A model generated the notes under the pieces. The model did not search any database, was not told the DNA's origin, and saw only the letters and a list, made by a program, of their open reading frames with translations. Below, one piece after another: positions 46,180-58,641 of a stretch of DNA of 64,000 nt. Numbering within the stretch: position 1 is the stretch's first letter; every line of letters starts with the position of its first letter. The position numbers and the translations under genes were made by a program. This stretch comes from Mustela lutreola (Eukaryota; Chordata; Mammalia; Carnivora; Mustelidae), in contig NC_081295.1 in assembly GCF_030435805.1 (NCBI RefSeq), positions 158,443,001-158,507,000 on the forward strand, written 5' to 3'.

Positions 46180-48660
46180 TATCCCAAAGGCAGAGCTTTT
46201 TTCCTCAGCTGTGTCCAGTCTGCTAACAAGCCCATCACAGGTGTTCTTCATTTCTATCACACTGTGTTCCGTGTCTGACATTTCTTTTGGGTCCCTAGGA
46301 TTTCCATTTCTCACTCACGTGGCCCATGTATTCTTGCATATTCCCTTAGAATATTAATTACGGTTGTTTTAAATTCCTGGTCTGATAATCCCAGTATCCT
46401 TACCATGTCTGCTTCTGATGCTTTTTCTCTCTTCAAATTGCTTTCTTTGCCCTTTTGGTCTGCTTTCTTTTTTCCTGATAGTCAGACATGATGTACTCGG
46501 TGAATGGACCAGCTATACATAGACTTTTGCAGGGCCCGGGGTGGCTCAGTTGGTTAAGCAGGTGCCTTCGGCGCAGGTCACCATGCCAGGGTCCTGGGAT
46601 CCAGCCCCACATAGAGCTCCCTGCTCGGGGCGGGGGCAGGGGGAGGTGCTTCTCCCTCTCCCTCCGTTTGCTATTCTGCCTGCTTGTGTTTTCTCTGTGT
46701 CAAATAAACAAATAAAATCTTTTTAAAAATAAAAAAAATAGACCTTTGGTGTTGCAGTATGAGGCGTGAGGAGAGGGGGAGCCTTCTATAGTCCTATGGT
46801 TAAGCCTCATGACATTTTAGTGAGTCTTTTACTTAATGTATGTCTCTTCTGAGCTATGCACTTCATAAGCATTTCTCAGTTTTGTTTTGTTTTTTTTCCT
46901 TTCTTTTAGGCGGTACAGGATGGCTAGAGTGGTCTCTACTTGGCTCTTTCCCGTCTTTGCTGTGGACAAGGAGACCAGCTGGACTTGGCTACTTCTCTTT
47001 CAGCAGGTGAGCTGGGTCTCCTAACCCCCCACGCCCCAGGTTCCACTCTGGTTACATAGTTTCCCTGGAGGGCAGGCTTTGTTAAGGGGAAAGCAGTTTG
47101 CTCCGGTTAGTTCTTTTTCTTTTCAGGTTTTGCTTGTTTGTTCGTTTATTTTAGCTTTCTATCATTGTTTTTACTACTGCGGAAAATTTCAAACTTTCCC
47201 TAAAGTAGAAGGAATCGTATAATAAGTTCCAACACACTGCGCATTTCATCCTCAATAACTAACTACATTTACCAACTTCAAATTTGCCCCGGCCCTGCCC
47301 CAAACACCAGTGGGGGAGGTTTGCTCCATTCCTTACTGAGGACAACCTGGTCGCGCTCCTGGAGCTAAAGTGGGTGGGGGCCACGCTCTGACTCTTGTCC
47401 CCGGAGTTGAAACCTCGGGCTGTTTGTGTGGAGCCCCTGGGAGCTCGGGTTCTCCTACCCTAGTTCTCCCTCAGGGGTGGTTTCTGCTGGCGTCTCTGCT
47501 GCGGTAAGTCCTAACTCCCCTGTCTCCCTGTGCTTGTGCCTCCGGTGCCGGGGCAGCTGGTTTGCCTGCCTGTGTCCTGTCTTCTCTTGAGAGCCGTGGG
47601 GAATTCCAGATTTTTCTCTCTGTTTACTGTTCTTATTGTTCTAACTTAGCAAGAAATTCCAAGTTCTTTCCATGCAGTACTGGGACTGGAGATTAGGGGC
47701 TCAATTAATAGGTTGTATGTCAGACTAGTTTTGGGTTCTAGGAAAATGAAGCAGAAACGGCGAATTTGGGATATACCCTCCTCCTCCTCCCCCACATAGA
47801 GTCTCCCTTAGTTTCCTGTTAGTGATTTCCCGCCCTGGTGCGGTACCTTTGTGAAAACCGAACCACTCCTGATACGCTGTCGTGTCCTGAGGTTTCTGCT
47901 GGAGTCACTCTCCGTGATGTCCATTCTGGAAGTGTTGATCAGTGCGCTCTACCGTGTCTCTGTTTCATTGCAGTGTGCCGCAGGGTGTTTTCACTGCCCC
48001 GCCACTGCCTCATCCCCAGCAACCGCTCGTCTTCTTACTCTCGCCATGTGCTGGTCTTTGCAGAGTGTCATTTAGCTGGAGTGATCCTGTCCGTCGTCTT
48101 TGTGGACAGGCTTCTCCGTAATAAACATTTAGCATTTCTGTTTCTTCAAAACTTGATTGTTTTTTATTGCTGAATAATGTTCTATTGTTACGATGCACCA
48201 ATATATCTGTTCACCTGTTGTATGCTATTTTGGTTTGGTTGTTTCCCATATTTTACGATTATGAATGAAGCGATAGAACCTTTATGTGCAGCTTTTTGTG
48301 CAAATGTTTTTCCAACTCCTCTGAGTAAATACGTTTAGAGTAGGAACTGATGGAGATTGTGATAAGACTGAGAAGAACTTTGTAAAAAAAAAAAAAAAAA
48401 ACCTTCCACACTGACAAATGGTCAGACCATTTTGTCTCCTGCAAGCAATGAATGAGAGTTTCTGTCGCTCCTCATTCTCATCAGTATTTTGGTGTCGTCA
48501 GTGTATGGGGTTTTAATCATTCTAGATGCACAGTGATATCTTGTTTTAATTTGCAGTTCCCCAATGCCCTAAGATACTGGGCAGCTTCTCATGTGCTTTC
48601 ATTTGCCCTCTATTTTTTCTTCTCAATTTGTGTCCTTTTATGTACTTTGTTTCTTACTAT
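46180..48660 (-). mobile_element. ancient L1M-type sequence, minus, with a SINE
   Basis: 46260-46480 matches the old L1 5'-region wording ('aaattcctggtctgataatc', 'accatgtctgcttctgatgc'). The following GC-richer stretch (46740-47700) fits an L1M 5'UTR. 48060-48660 matches the ORF2 C-terminal/3' side of an old L1 ('attgctgaataatgttctat', 'gttgtttcccatatttt'). These may be two or three separate fragments. No frame survives. Confidence 0.55.
46534..46737 (+). mobile_element. Can-SINE
   Basis: Forward SINE: head 'ggggtggctcagttggttaa', core 'gggtcctgggatccag', a G-rich run at 46626-46646 and tail 'caaataaacaaataaaatc'. The flanks atagacttttg (46518) and atagacctttg (46738) are a duplication with one difference. 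Confidence 0.92.
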
Positions 48661-48897
48661 GTTAGCAAGGACTTCCAGTAAAACGCTTCATAAAGGGAGT
48701 GAAAGGCAATCGCCTTTAGCTTGAGAAGGGCAAGGAAAAACATTGCTTCTTACAGTGCTGTCTTGGGCAAAGAGAACATAAAAGGAAGCATGTTTTTGAA
48801 ATTCATTCCTAATATATGTGCATTAATTTAGTTCTTCAGACATATTTTCCTATGGACATCCCATTTCAAATTTCCTATAAACCAGTCAAATTAACAG

Positions 48898-49162
48898 AGC
48901 CTAGAATTTTTTTTTCCAAATGATTTTATTATGTAAGAACTTCCTTAGGGAAAGTATTTCTTTTTTTAAAGATTTTATTTTATTTATTTATTTATTTGAC
49001 AGGTAGAGATCACAAGTAGGCAGAGAGAGAGAGAGGGAAGCAGGCTCCCCACGGAGCAGAGAGCCCGATGTGGGGCTCGATCCCAGGACCCTGAGATCAT
49101 GACCTGAGCCAAAGGCAGCGGCCCAACCCACTGAGCCACCCAGGCGCCCCAAGCCTAGAAAA
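48898..49162 (-). mobile_element. Can-SINE with a possible read-through tail
   Basis: The SINE proper is 48964-49150 (reverse; low divergence). To its left, beyond the SINE A-tail, lie about 50 bp of non-SINE sequence (48917-48963) and then a second T-run (48908-48916). The outer flanks agcctagaa at 48899-48908 and 49153-49161 suggest that the SINE plus its read-through tail was inserted as one unit. The flanking repeat is short, so this is tentative. Confidence 0.6.
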
Positions 49163-50925
49163 TTTGAACCAACTGTCTGAGCTGCAACCATACAGCAGAC
49201 TTCACAAAGCAGGAGTTAAAAATAAATATTATGTTTGTGATTCATGGAGAATTGATGGTTTTTGCAGCAGAAAAGAAGTTGTGTAGTACAGGGACAAAGA
49301 ATTATTAAAACTATTATTTCTCTACAGAAATTCTAACCTTCCCAATATTTTATGTATACTGTGCTTTTTTTTGTCATTAAAAAGTGCTATCACACTGGGC
49401 ACATCTATCTTCATAATGTTGTGAGTTAGACCAAATTTCTAGACTCAAAATTTTAAAGTCCAGAAATAGAGGTAATTTTCTAGCTCCGATGAAAGATGAG
49501 GAAAGACCTAGGTCTTTTGATAATACAGCTAGTATTTTTATGACACTAACTTATTTTGAAATGTGTTATGCATTAACTATGTAATTTTACTTGGTTTATA
49601 CTGCTATTAGCCACTTAAATGGCAATATAAGAAATGAAAACATTCTTCAAAGAAATACTGTTATTATTAAGATCTTCATTGGTTTGAGAAGAGCATAATC
49701 AGAAACCAGACTGTGTGTGGTCATAAAAAGCACATAGATCACCTTGATTTTTAGAAAATTTCCCTGCACCTGGCTTCCTGATTTGCATCAGAAGTGACAT
49801 TTAAGATACTAAGCAAATACTAGTGTTTTCTTCTGCTCTGCACCACACATTCTGACACTTGATTTTATTTTCCTTTGTTTTCAACTCCAAGATTTACATA
49901 TCTCTGATGTCCTTTTATAGATTAAAATCTTTTAAGGACAAAACCTTTTTTTCTTTTAATACATTCCCCATGACTTTAAGAACAAATGGTAGATGTTTAA
50001 AATTTTTAATTCATTAAGTGACCAAATAAATGTAACTTTCACTTTTCTTACTAAAATTTGTGTTTAATTTTGTTAAAATGGTACTAGTCTATGCAGAGGC
50101 TAAATTTAAATTGTATTTATTTCCATGCATGAGAATCTTTCTTCCAATTAAGGAGTAGTAAATGGATAGCCCTTCTTGTGTTCTACATTGATTTTGTTGG
50201 AGATGACCTATTACCATAATACATATGTATCTGTCAGACAAAAATAAGAACACGGTTCTGACCTCAGAGTCTGTACATTAGAGAATAATTTTAGTAAAAC
50301 GTGGGTATGTGGATAGTTGGTATTATTAATTAAAACCTTTAAAGGAAATTTATAAAATTCATTAATTCTCCAAAAAGGAAATAATTGCACTCTATATTCA
50401 TGAAATGTAATTTCATGGTTATCCAAAAAGTTCAAACCTGTCAGTGAAAAAATGTCTTCAGCCTAATTAATGTCAAATTTTGGAAGCACACAGTCCATGC
50501 TTTGAATACGATACTTCTGTTTAAGAATAACAAAAGTAAGACTTGGTAGAATTTAAGAGGCAATGAAACCTGTTAGTTTCGAAAAAGATGTTGATCTATA
50601 CCTGAAACTTGTATGTAAGTCTTCAGTGCTGCGTCACTGCTACTTATATCCATTTACAAGTTACTCTACCATTGCTCTCCTTGAAGAGGAGGTAATTTGT
50701 CCTGATTCCCCATAATCCAAAATGTAATAGTTCACCTGAAGATTGTTGAGGGTCGCCTGAGGGTTGACTGCATGCAGTCTCAAAATGATCCTGCTCTCAA
50801 CAGCAGAAGGAGACATTGATATAGATATTTAAGTCAAGTTTTTCCCAAATTTCATTAGAATGCATAATGGATTTATGTGTATATAAACAATTGCCCCCTG
50901 AAAGGTTAACATTATGGTTTTTTGT
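49163..50925. other. unique AT-rich sequence, no feature seen
   Basis: No open frame above 75 codons and no recognised repeat. Confidence 0.55.
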
Positions 50926-52195
50926 TTGTTTATTTTTTATTTCTTTTCAGCATAACAGAATTCATTATTTATGCACCACACCCAGTGCTCCATGCAATCC
51001 GTGCCCTCTATAATACCCACCACCTGGTACCCCAACCTCCCACATCCCCGCCACTTCAAACCCCTCAGATTGTTTTTCAGAGTCCATAGTCTCTCATGGT
51101 TCACCTCCCCTTCCAATTTCCCTCAACTCCCCTCTCCTCTGCATCTCCCCATGTCCTCCATGTTATTTGTTATGCTCCACAAATAAGTGAAACTATATGA
51201 TAATTGACTCTCTCTGCTTGACTTATTTCACTCAGCATAATCTCTTCCAGTCCCGTCCATGTTGCTACAAAAGTTGGGTATTCATCCTTTCTGATGGAGG
51301 CATAATACTCCATAGTGTATATGGACCACATTTTCCTTATCCATTCGTCCGTTGAAGGGCATCTCAGTCTCTCCAATAAATGGTGCTGGGAAAATTGGAC
51401 AGCTATATGTAGAAGAATGAAACTCGACCATTCTCTTACACCATACACAAAGATAAATTCAAAATGGAAAGAAGATCTCAACGTGAGACAGGAATCCATC
51501 AGAATCCTAGAGGAGAACATAGGCAGTAATCTCTTCAATATCAGCCACAGAGACTTCTTTCAAGATATGTCTCCAAAGGCAAAAGAAAGAAAAGCAAAAA
51601 TGTACTTTTGGGACTTCATCAAGATCAAAAGCTTCTGCACAGCAAAGAAAACAGTCAAGAAAACAAAGAGGCAACCCACGGAATGGGAGAAGATATTTGC
51701 AAATGACAGTACAGACAAAAGGCTGATATCCAGGATTATAAAGAACTCCTCAAACTCAACACACACAAAACAGATAATCATATCAAACAATGGGCAGAAG
51801 ATATGGACAGAGACTTCTCCAATAAAGACACACAAATGGCTATCAGACACATGAAAAAATGTTCATCATCACTAGCCATCAGGGAGATTCAAATTAAAAC
51901 CACATTGAGATACCACCTTACACCAGTTAGAATGGCCAAAATTAGCAAGACAGGAAACAACATGTGTTGGAGAGGATGTGGAGAAAGGGGAACCCTCTTC
52001 CACTGTTGGTGGGAATGCAAGTTGGTGCAGCCACTTTGGAGAACAGTGTGGAGATTCCTCAAGAAATTAAAAATAGAACTACCCTATGACCCTGCCATTG
52101 CACTCCTGGGTATTTACCCCAAAGATAGAGATGTAGTGAAAAGAAGGGCCATCTGTACCCCAATGTTTATAACAGCAATGGCCATGGTCGCCTCA
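50926..52195 (-). mobile_element. twin-primed L1, 1.27 kb
   Basis: 50926-51363 is minus strand (tail, 3'UTR, start of the ORF2 C-terminal code, ending at 'cgttgaagggcatc'). 51365-52195 is the adjoining ORF2 segment in plus orientation, from NKWCWENW to [10 protein letters not shown]. It carries long near-intact frames (51315-51854 and 51803-52228). The inversion junction shows almost no loss. No clear target-site duplication was found. Confidence 0.92.
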
Positions 52196-52874
52196 TTGTC
52201 TATTCTTGCCTCCTTTGTCATAGACTAATTGACATACAGCATGTGTGTTTGTTTTTCTAGGTTCTCTATTCTCTTCCATTACTCTGTCTACCTTTGTGTC
52301 GGTACCATACTGATTTGATTACTACAGCTTCCTAATATAGTTTGAAATCTGGGAATGTGACGTCCCAGCTTTTTTCATCTTTCTCAGGATTGCTTTTGTT
52401 TGTTTTGGAGCTCCATACAAATTTTTTTACTATTTGTTCTACTTCCGTGAAAAATTCTGTTGGTCTTTTTTAAGATCTTATTTCTTTGAGAGAGCAAGGG
52501 AGAGAAAGTGCATGGGCAGGGGGGAGAGAGAGAGGGAGTAGCGGATGCCCGTCTGAGCAGGGAGCCTGACCGAGCCCCCAGGCACCCCTGTTGGTACTGT
52601 GATAGGGATTGCATGAATCTGTAGGTTTCCTGGGCTTTATGGACATGCTAACAGTACTGATTCATCCAATCCATGAACCTGAAATAATTTTCCATTTGTA
52701 TCCTCTTTAATATTTTATTCTTTTTGTTAAAATTATAAATGGAATTGTTTTCTTAATTTTTCTTTCTGCTACTTTGTGTTAAGAAACCTAAACTCAATTT
52801 CTGTGTATGTATATCCTGCAGCTTTACTGAATTCATTTATTACTTCTAATAATTTTTGATCTAGCATTTAGAGG
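52196..52874 (-). mobile_element. ancient L1M fragment, minus, with a SINE piece
   Basis: 'gtgtcggtaccatactgatt', 'tagtttgaaatctgggaatg' and 'gggattgcatgaatctgtag' are the linker/thumb-region wording of old L1 ORF2. The element is interrupted at 52470-52588 by a shortened SINE. Confidence 0.8.
52470..52588 (-). mobile_element. shortened Can-SINE
   Basis: Reverse SINE tail and GA-rich part with 'gagcagggagcctgac', then straight to 'ccccaggcacccc'. The tRNA-like middle is deleted. ctgttggt flanks both sides (52458 and 52588). Confidence 0.8.
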
Positions 52875-52875
52875 T

Positions 52876-52960
52876 TTTTTTAAATTTTTTAAAATTTATT
52901 TTCAGCACAACACTGTTCATTGTTCTTGCCCCACAGCCGGCCCTCCACGCGGCCCGTCCC
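52876..52960 (-). mobile_element. L1 3' stub at the edge of the GC-rich domain
   Basis: 'ttttttaaaatttattttca' and 'gcacaacactgttcattgtt', then a diverged GC-rich 'ccacagccggccctccacgc' in place of the usual cacacccagtgctccatgc. Confidence 0.75.
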
Positions 52961-55049
52961 CCCTCCCTGCCTCCTCCCGTCCCTCCATCTTTTCCTCCCT
53001 CGGGCCTTCCTTCATTCAGCAGATCGGGGGTGTCCCTGCTCTGTACTGAGGACTGGGGCTTCCTCAGTGAGCAGCCCCCAAACCTCGCGGTGAGGTCCAC
53101 TGTGGGAGGTGACGGGAGGCAGTCCTCAGGGCTGATGAGCACCAGGAACCTGCTCCTGAAAACAGAGGCCGGTTGCACAAAGAATGCAGAGACCCATGCT
53201 TAGCACTCCCTCTAGAGAAATCTAGTCCTGAAAAGGGATGAAAAGTAAATACATCCTAGACTTCATGCATTTGAGAGTTAGTGGCCTGTACACCCTGATT
53301 CCTAGAAGCAATGAAGAGTAAATCAGCCAGTGTCGACTGGGGGTTGGTGACAACTTTTCTGACCAAATGACAGCATTTCAGCCAACATCTCCAGGGCCTC
53401 CGAGCTTTTCCTAGGGCCTCTGTGATCCTCCCATCGACCTCCTTGGGAAGCTCTGTCCTGTCGTCTTGTCTCCTGCCTTTTCTGCGCCACTTCTGTGGTG
53501 TCCCCTCCCCCGACCAGGGCCACCCTCACCAGGATTCCCCACGCCCCATGTTTTGTGCAAGGCCTGTGCGCTCCCTCTGGAGTCACCTGGCATCTCCCAT
53601 GTAGTGGCCTGCATCTCCCTGCACTGGGTCTCCTCTGACGAGTCTGTGAGGCCTGCCTGTGCCCACGTCACGGTCATGGAAGGGCGAGTCCAGAAGGTAC
53701 AGACAAGCTGCTCCCAGTCCCAGCGTGTGGATCCTGGGCTGAGAGCAGTCCCTGAGCAGAGGAGGAGTTGGGCCCAGGGAGCCTGAGGAAGGACGTGGCA
53801 CAGTGAGCCCCCAGGAGAGTGAGCCTCGTGGGGGTCTGGCGCTCAGGCCTGCTGGGAGACCACGTCCCACCTACACTGGATCTGTCCCCAGGGCTGGAGG
53901 TTGTCAGGGTACCCACCCTCCCAGGCTGCAGGCTGGCAGTGACTGGTGGGGGAGGGGCACGGCTGGTGCAGGAGAGAGCCCTCAGGCAGAGAGAAGGGGG
54001 CAGGTGCTCCCCCAGGGGCAGTGCACTAGGGCAGACTGGGGCGGGGGGGAGGGTGTGCGGCAGCACACAACCGTGTCTGCAGCTGGGGTCTCCACACAGG
54101 CCCTCTCCTGAGGCTCAGCACAAGCTTGTCTGGATGGCCTGTGCTCCCAAACACAAAGTCTGACCCAGGACCTCTCCTTAAGCTCCGACTGCCAATCCTT
54201 TGTACTCAGCTCATACAAGAAATAGCCAATATTGAGGTGGTGTTGGGTGCACAGAGATGATTTTCTGGCCCACCCTGTAACACTGCTGGCATTTTAAAGC
54301 TCTCAGGTTTTGAGTCAAAAACCATAGGATGCTGGGGACCCCAGACAGCTTTCTGGAAACCTGCCTCTGAGCCTTGCAACCCTCTCATCCCATCAGAAGC
54401 CCTCCAGGCCACAGACCCATGGTCTAGGGTCCTCAGACAGCCCAGATGACATGCCCTCAATCAGCGATCCAGGAGGGGCAGCAGGACACACTGCGGATTC
54501 CAGCTAACCCCCCTCCCAGAAAGTGAGGGTGCTGCTGGATGAGCCAGGTCCAGGCCCAGGAAGACACCAGAGGCACAGGAGTAACTGAGGAGCATCTGAA
54601 GGTCAGGTAGGGACAGTGGGAATCTCGGGTGGTTTGGCCTGGGGGCAGCTCCCGTCCCCCTAAATCCTCAGTGTGATGGCTCCGCTGGGGGATGGGGGAG
54701 GGACCAAGCCAGGAGCACACATGGCTCTGCTGTCAGAGGTCGCCAACTCAATCCGTGCACAGGTGGGGAAACCCGGCCACACCCCAAAGAATTTCTGTAA
54801 ACAGGAGCCAGCTCAGTGGCAGCCGACCTGGGAGTTCAGCCTTCCAGCTGCCTGAGGTGGGATCGACCCACAGACCAGCACACTAGCCAGAAATGGACGA
54901 AGGAGAAGCAGTTCTGCATTTCAATAGTTTCTGAATTACCAGTTTGTTCCTCTTGTTCATATACTTGAAAATGTTCTTCTCATGCTCTCTGCTGGAGAGG
55001 TTCTTGAAAAATCTCTGGTTTACAGGTAAAACCATCCAGAATTGACCTT
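52961..55049. other. GC-rich unique sequence, no gene recognised
   Basis: Many overlapping open stretches exist on all frames because stops are rare in GC-rich DNA (for example 53674-54066 minus and 53819-54163 plus). None has a motif I recognise or a single dominating frame. Confidence 0.5.
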
Positions 55050-55395
55050 GGTTGGCACAGCTGTGCTGGGAAAAGTATGGAGTTTTCCCAAATACTAAAA
55101 ATAGAACTCCTGGGGCACCTGGATGGCTCAGTGGGTTAAAGCCTTTGCCTTCGGTTCAGGTCTTGATCCCAGGGTCCTGGGATCGAGCCCCGCATCAGGC
55201 TCTCTGCTCAGTGAGGAGCCTGCTTCCTCCTCTCTCTCTGCCTGCCTCTCTGCCTACTTGTGATCTGTCTGTCAAATAAATAAATAACTTTAAAAAAAAT
55301 AGAACTCCTGTATGATCCCACTACCAGGTAGACATTTGCAGGAAATGAAGTCAGTTTCTCAAAGTAAGATCCGCACACTCTCATCCAGTGTCCTA
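55050..55395 (+). mobile_element. ancient L1 fragment, plus, split by a SINE
   Basis: 'actaaaaatagaactcctg|tatgatcc' and 'ggaaatgaagtcagtttctc' are the old L1 ORF2 end. The SINE at 55112-55296 sits inside. Confidence 0.7.
55112..55296 (+). mobile_element. young Can-SINE
   Basis: Forward SINE close to consensus (head ggggcacctggatggctcag, tail gtcaaataaataaata) with an exact 16-bp target-site duplication, aaaaatagaactcctg (55097-55112 and 55295-55310). Confidence 0.95.
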
Positions 55396-55639
55396 GAGGA
55401 AGGGCGGACACCCTTCGCAAAAGAGCCCGGGTGTGGGAGTAGTAGGCAACCTGCCCCTGGAGGCAGGTGCCTCCCTGGACAAGGGGCTGCCCCACGGCTG
55501 GGCTGTATCCACAGCAGCACATTCAATGTCCTGGATGTCCTGGATACTAGGAGGACACGGAGTACAGCACCAGGCCAGTGAGTGTCAGGACACACTGCCC
55601 CAAATACAGCACCTTGGCAAATTAAATACAGAAACTGAA

Positions 55640-56090
55640 AGAATTTTCCATAGAGCAGAAGCAGGAAGATCCCTCTGATAACCAGCCATCAGCCCTCCTT
55701 CCCTGAAGCAGGTCGGAATACTCCCACGGGAACTTTCTCTCCCCCGACCGCAGGGAGGACCTGCTGATCACCAGAGTCAAGGAATTTAGGGCCACAAAGG
55801 CTGTAGGAACAAACCTGGTTAAACTAACCTTTATCTTCCTAGTTACTTTTTTACCGTTTACCAGACCTAGCTCAAACCCGTGTCTCAATTCTTCATGCAC
55901 TGATTGTTTCTTTGCCTAAGACATAGAACTGTCTGCTCCAATCGCCTCTGCTGTCTCCGTGTTCCTGTGAGGCTCCCACCAGAAAAGTCAATACACTCCG
56001 CCAGCTTTTCTCCTGTTCATCTGTCTTTGTCAGTTTCCAGACCCAGCAGAGACCTTAAGAGGAGTTGAAGAAAATTTCCTCTCTTGCAGC
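55640..56090 (+). mobile_element. solo-LTR-like fossil (class I ERV type)
   Basis: The right third reads like an LTR R/U5 end: aataca-type poly(A) region, 'cttttctcctgttcatctgtctttgtcag' style wording, and a terminal 'cagacccagcagagacctta' block. No internal gag, pol or env sequence lies beside it, so it would be a solo LTR. Its divergence suggests an old copy. The family name is not certain. Confidence 0.45.
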
Positions 56091-56779
56091 CCTGGGTGGG
56101 GGGTGGTGGCAGGGGGAGTCAGGAAAACCCATCCCGTCTTCCTGACCTTGGTCAAGCCGCCCTCTGCTGGGAAGCAGCACAGGGCTGTGCATGGCTGGGA
56201 GAGCCCCGGAGAGGCAGGTGGAACATGTAGGCAGCTCCCTGACCCCAGCCAGGGGACGTGGCCCCACTGACAAGTCCAGGGTGTGATGCTGAATATTATC
56301 ATGGAAGCTTCCCGAATATCAGACCTTCCCCACCCCAGGCTTCATTATTGCTCCTCATTGTGGTTGCTGCTGTTGGCTTAGCGGCTTTTCTGAGCTAACT
56401 TTGTCCAGTCTGTGTTCTGTGCTGTGTGTGGCCGCTGAACCCCCGTGCTGTTATCTTTGTGGTCAGCCAGGGGCTGGGCAGAGGGGACACCGGGTTTCTG
56501 AGCTATGGCTACAGACTGGAGGGCCCCACAGCCTCCTCCTCAGGTTCAAATAGTCTGCTCGAGCGGCTCACGGAACTCAGGGAAACACGTTACTTACTAG
56601 ACGACCCATTCATTCAAAGGACGGAACTCAGGACCAGGCAGCTGGAAGCGACGAGCAGGGCAAGGTGTGTAGCAGAGGCTCAGAGCTCCCCTGCTCTCGG
56701 AGGGAAAGAGGCCTTTACCCACCTGCACTCTGACCTTCGTCTGTTCTTCCGAACTGATGATGTTCCTTCCAGCTCATCT

Positions 56780-57110
56780 GTTAACTCAAGTCAAAGACCT
56801 GGCGGGCACCAAAATGACCCCTCAAGCAATAACCACTGCCTGACCCCAGCAAGACACCAGCAAGATCCCAAGACAATGACTGACCGGAACTTTACTGACC
56901 CCCTGCACCTGCCCACCAATCTCCGTCCTAGATTTTCCTCATATAAAAGCCCAGGAGTGTTTTCAGCACCTTGAGACCGTGCCAGTCCTCGACCTTCTGG
57001 TGTCACCTGTACCGAAATACATTCCTTTCCCGTGCCACCACCACTCGTCTCTCTGCCTTTGGATCTGGGACACTGTGGACAGTGCAATGTAGCAAGTCAA
57101 ATCCCAGTCC
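56780..57110 (+). mobile_element. second possible LTR fossil
   Basis: A tataaaagcccagg box (56942-56955) is followed about 60 bp later by a gaaatacattcc poly(A)-like signal and a pyrimidine-rich stretch, the order of U3-R-U5. No virus-like coding sequence is beside it. It is old and the boundaries are approximate. A non-viral promoter-like sequence is the alternative. Confidence 0.3.
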
Positions 57111-58627
57111 TGCCCCTCCCCGGGGTTCACCACCGCTGCTGCTGCTCGCTGCAGTTCTGCTGCGGCTTAGTGACAGTTCTCAACTGATTTTGTCGAATCT
57201 GTATCCCTCGTCGTGTGTGGCCACGGAAGTGTCTGATCTGTGAATGTAGTGGTCAGCTGTCAACTGAGTGAGATTTCCTTAAACATCTGGAAACTTCCCT
57301 CCTTCTGGGAGAAAAAAAAAAAACCTTCTGGTCCTTGAAGATGGGGAGGAGGGCTCTGGGTGCATGGGTGTCGGGATGTACCTGCAGCACCAGCCAGGCC
57401 TCTTAGCACCCTGCCTTGGCCTTCGCTTCCTACTTGCCGAGTCTGACAATCGCCAGAGGGCAGAGCCTAGGGCCTTCTCAGGTCTGCCCTGAGCAGGCAC
57501 CCAGCCCATGCATGCAGTGTCCCAGGGGCTCAGGAATAAGTCAGAGCTTCCAGGCCCCTCCTCCCAAAAGCTCCTCATCACCCAGCCTTTCTTCCAGTGA
57601 TTCTGCTTGGTTTTTCTTTGCCCCAACTCGTATCCATTGCCCTAGCAGAGACACACATAAGCCTTTAAATGGTTTGGACCCCAAATGTCCTCCAGTAGCC
57701 ACCTCACTACTGGGACAGTTGGTGGAAAGCAGCAAGTCACAGAGGAATCCAAGGGTCTGGACTAGGTGTGTCCCTCTCCTGAGGTGGGGACATCTGTGAG
57801 AAGAGCAGGTAGCCAGCTGGTGGGGGCGGTGCAGGCACCTGAAGTGCACAGGACAGATGGGGTAGATGAGGCCGAGATCCCCGGGTATGTTCCTGCATCT
57901 GGGCTGAACTGGTCCTCAAAGCTGCAGATTGGCTGGGACCATCTTCAGGCTGAGGAGGAAAATGAGGGGCGCAGAGGGGACTGAGGAGGCTCAGCTTAGA
58001 CAGGAAAGGGCTGAGCCATTCCTTTGGGGGAAAGGCATGTCAGGTCCAGGCTCATGGGGACAGAACATGAGTCCACTGCACTCCGTGAAATAAGCCAGTC
58101 CCTAAAGGACTGATACTGGAGGACGCCACTAGTGAGGGACAGAGAGCGCTCCAACTCATAGAGATGGAAGGAGCTGCTGGGGGCCGGGGCTGGGGAGGGG
58201 GAATGGGGATTCGGGTCTCGTGGGCAGAGGTTCAGCTTGGGATGATGAAGAAATGGCAGCGATGGACGGAGGTGGCAGGTGCAGAACAGTGAGTGTATTT
58301 ATCGCCACTGAACTGGACCCTGAAACATGCTTAACAGTATCAGTTGTATGTCAGTTACAGCACAATAGGAAAGAAGTGAGGCAGGAGGACGGAGCCATCC
58401 CAAGTCCTAGGAGGGCAGGGACCCTGTATCTTAGTTCTCACTCTCGTGCTGTGAGCCCTGTTGGAGCTCACAGCAGGCACTCAGTTGAATGCTCACTAAG
58501 ATGCCGTGCAGGCAGATGAGGGCACAAGTGCAGACCCACCGGTGGGCACTGAGGAATCCCAATGGGACGTGCATCCAGACTGAGCGAGCACCCACATTTC
58601 ACAAGTGTCAGCACAGAAACAGCCATT
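57111..58627. other. GC-rich unique sequence, no gene recognised
   Basis: Open stretches such as 57416-57799 show no known motif. A segment at 57132-57260 loosely resembles 56356-56480. Confidence 0.45.
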
Positions 58628-58641
58628 TAAAACCAAGGCAG

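Noticed and set aside
53674-54163. Overlapping 100-130 codon frames on both strands
   Set aside because: Open on several frames at once, as expected in stop-poor GC-rich DNA. No frame is favoured.
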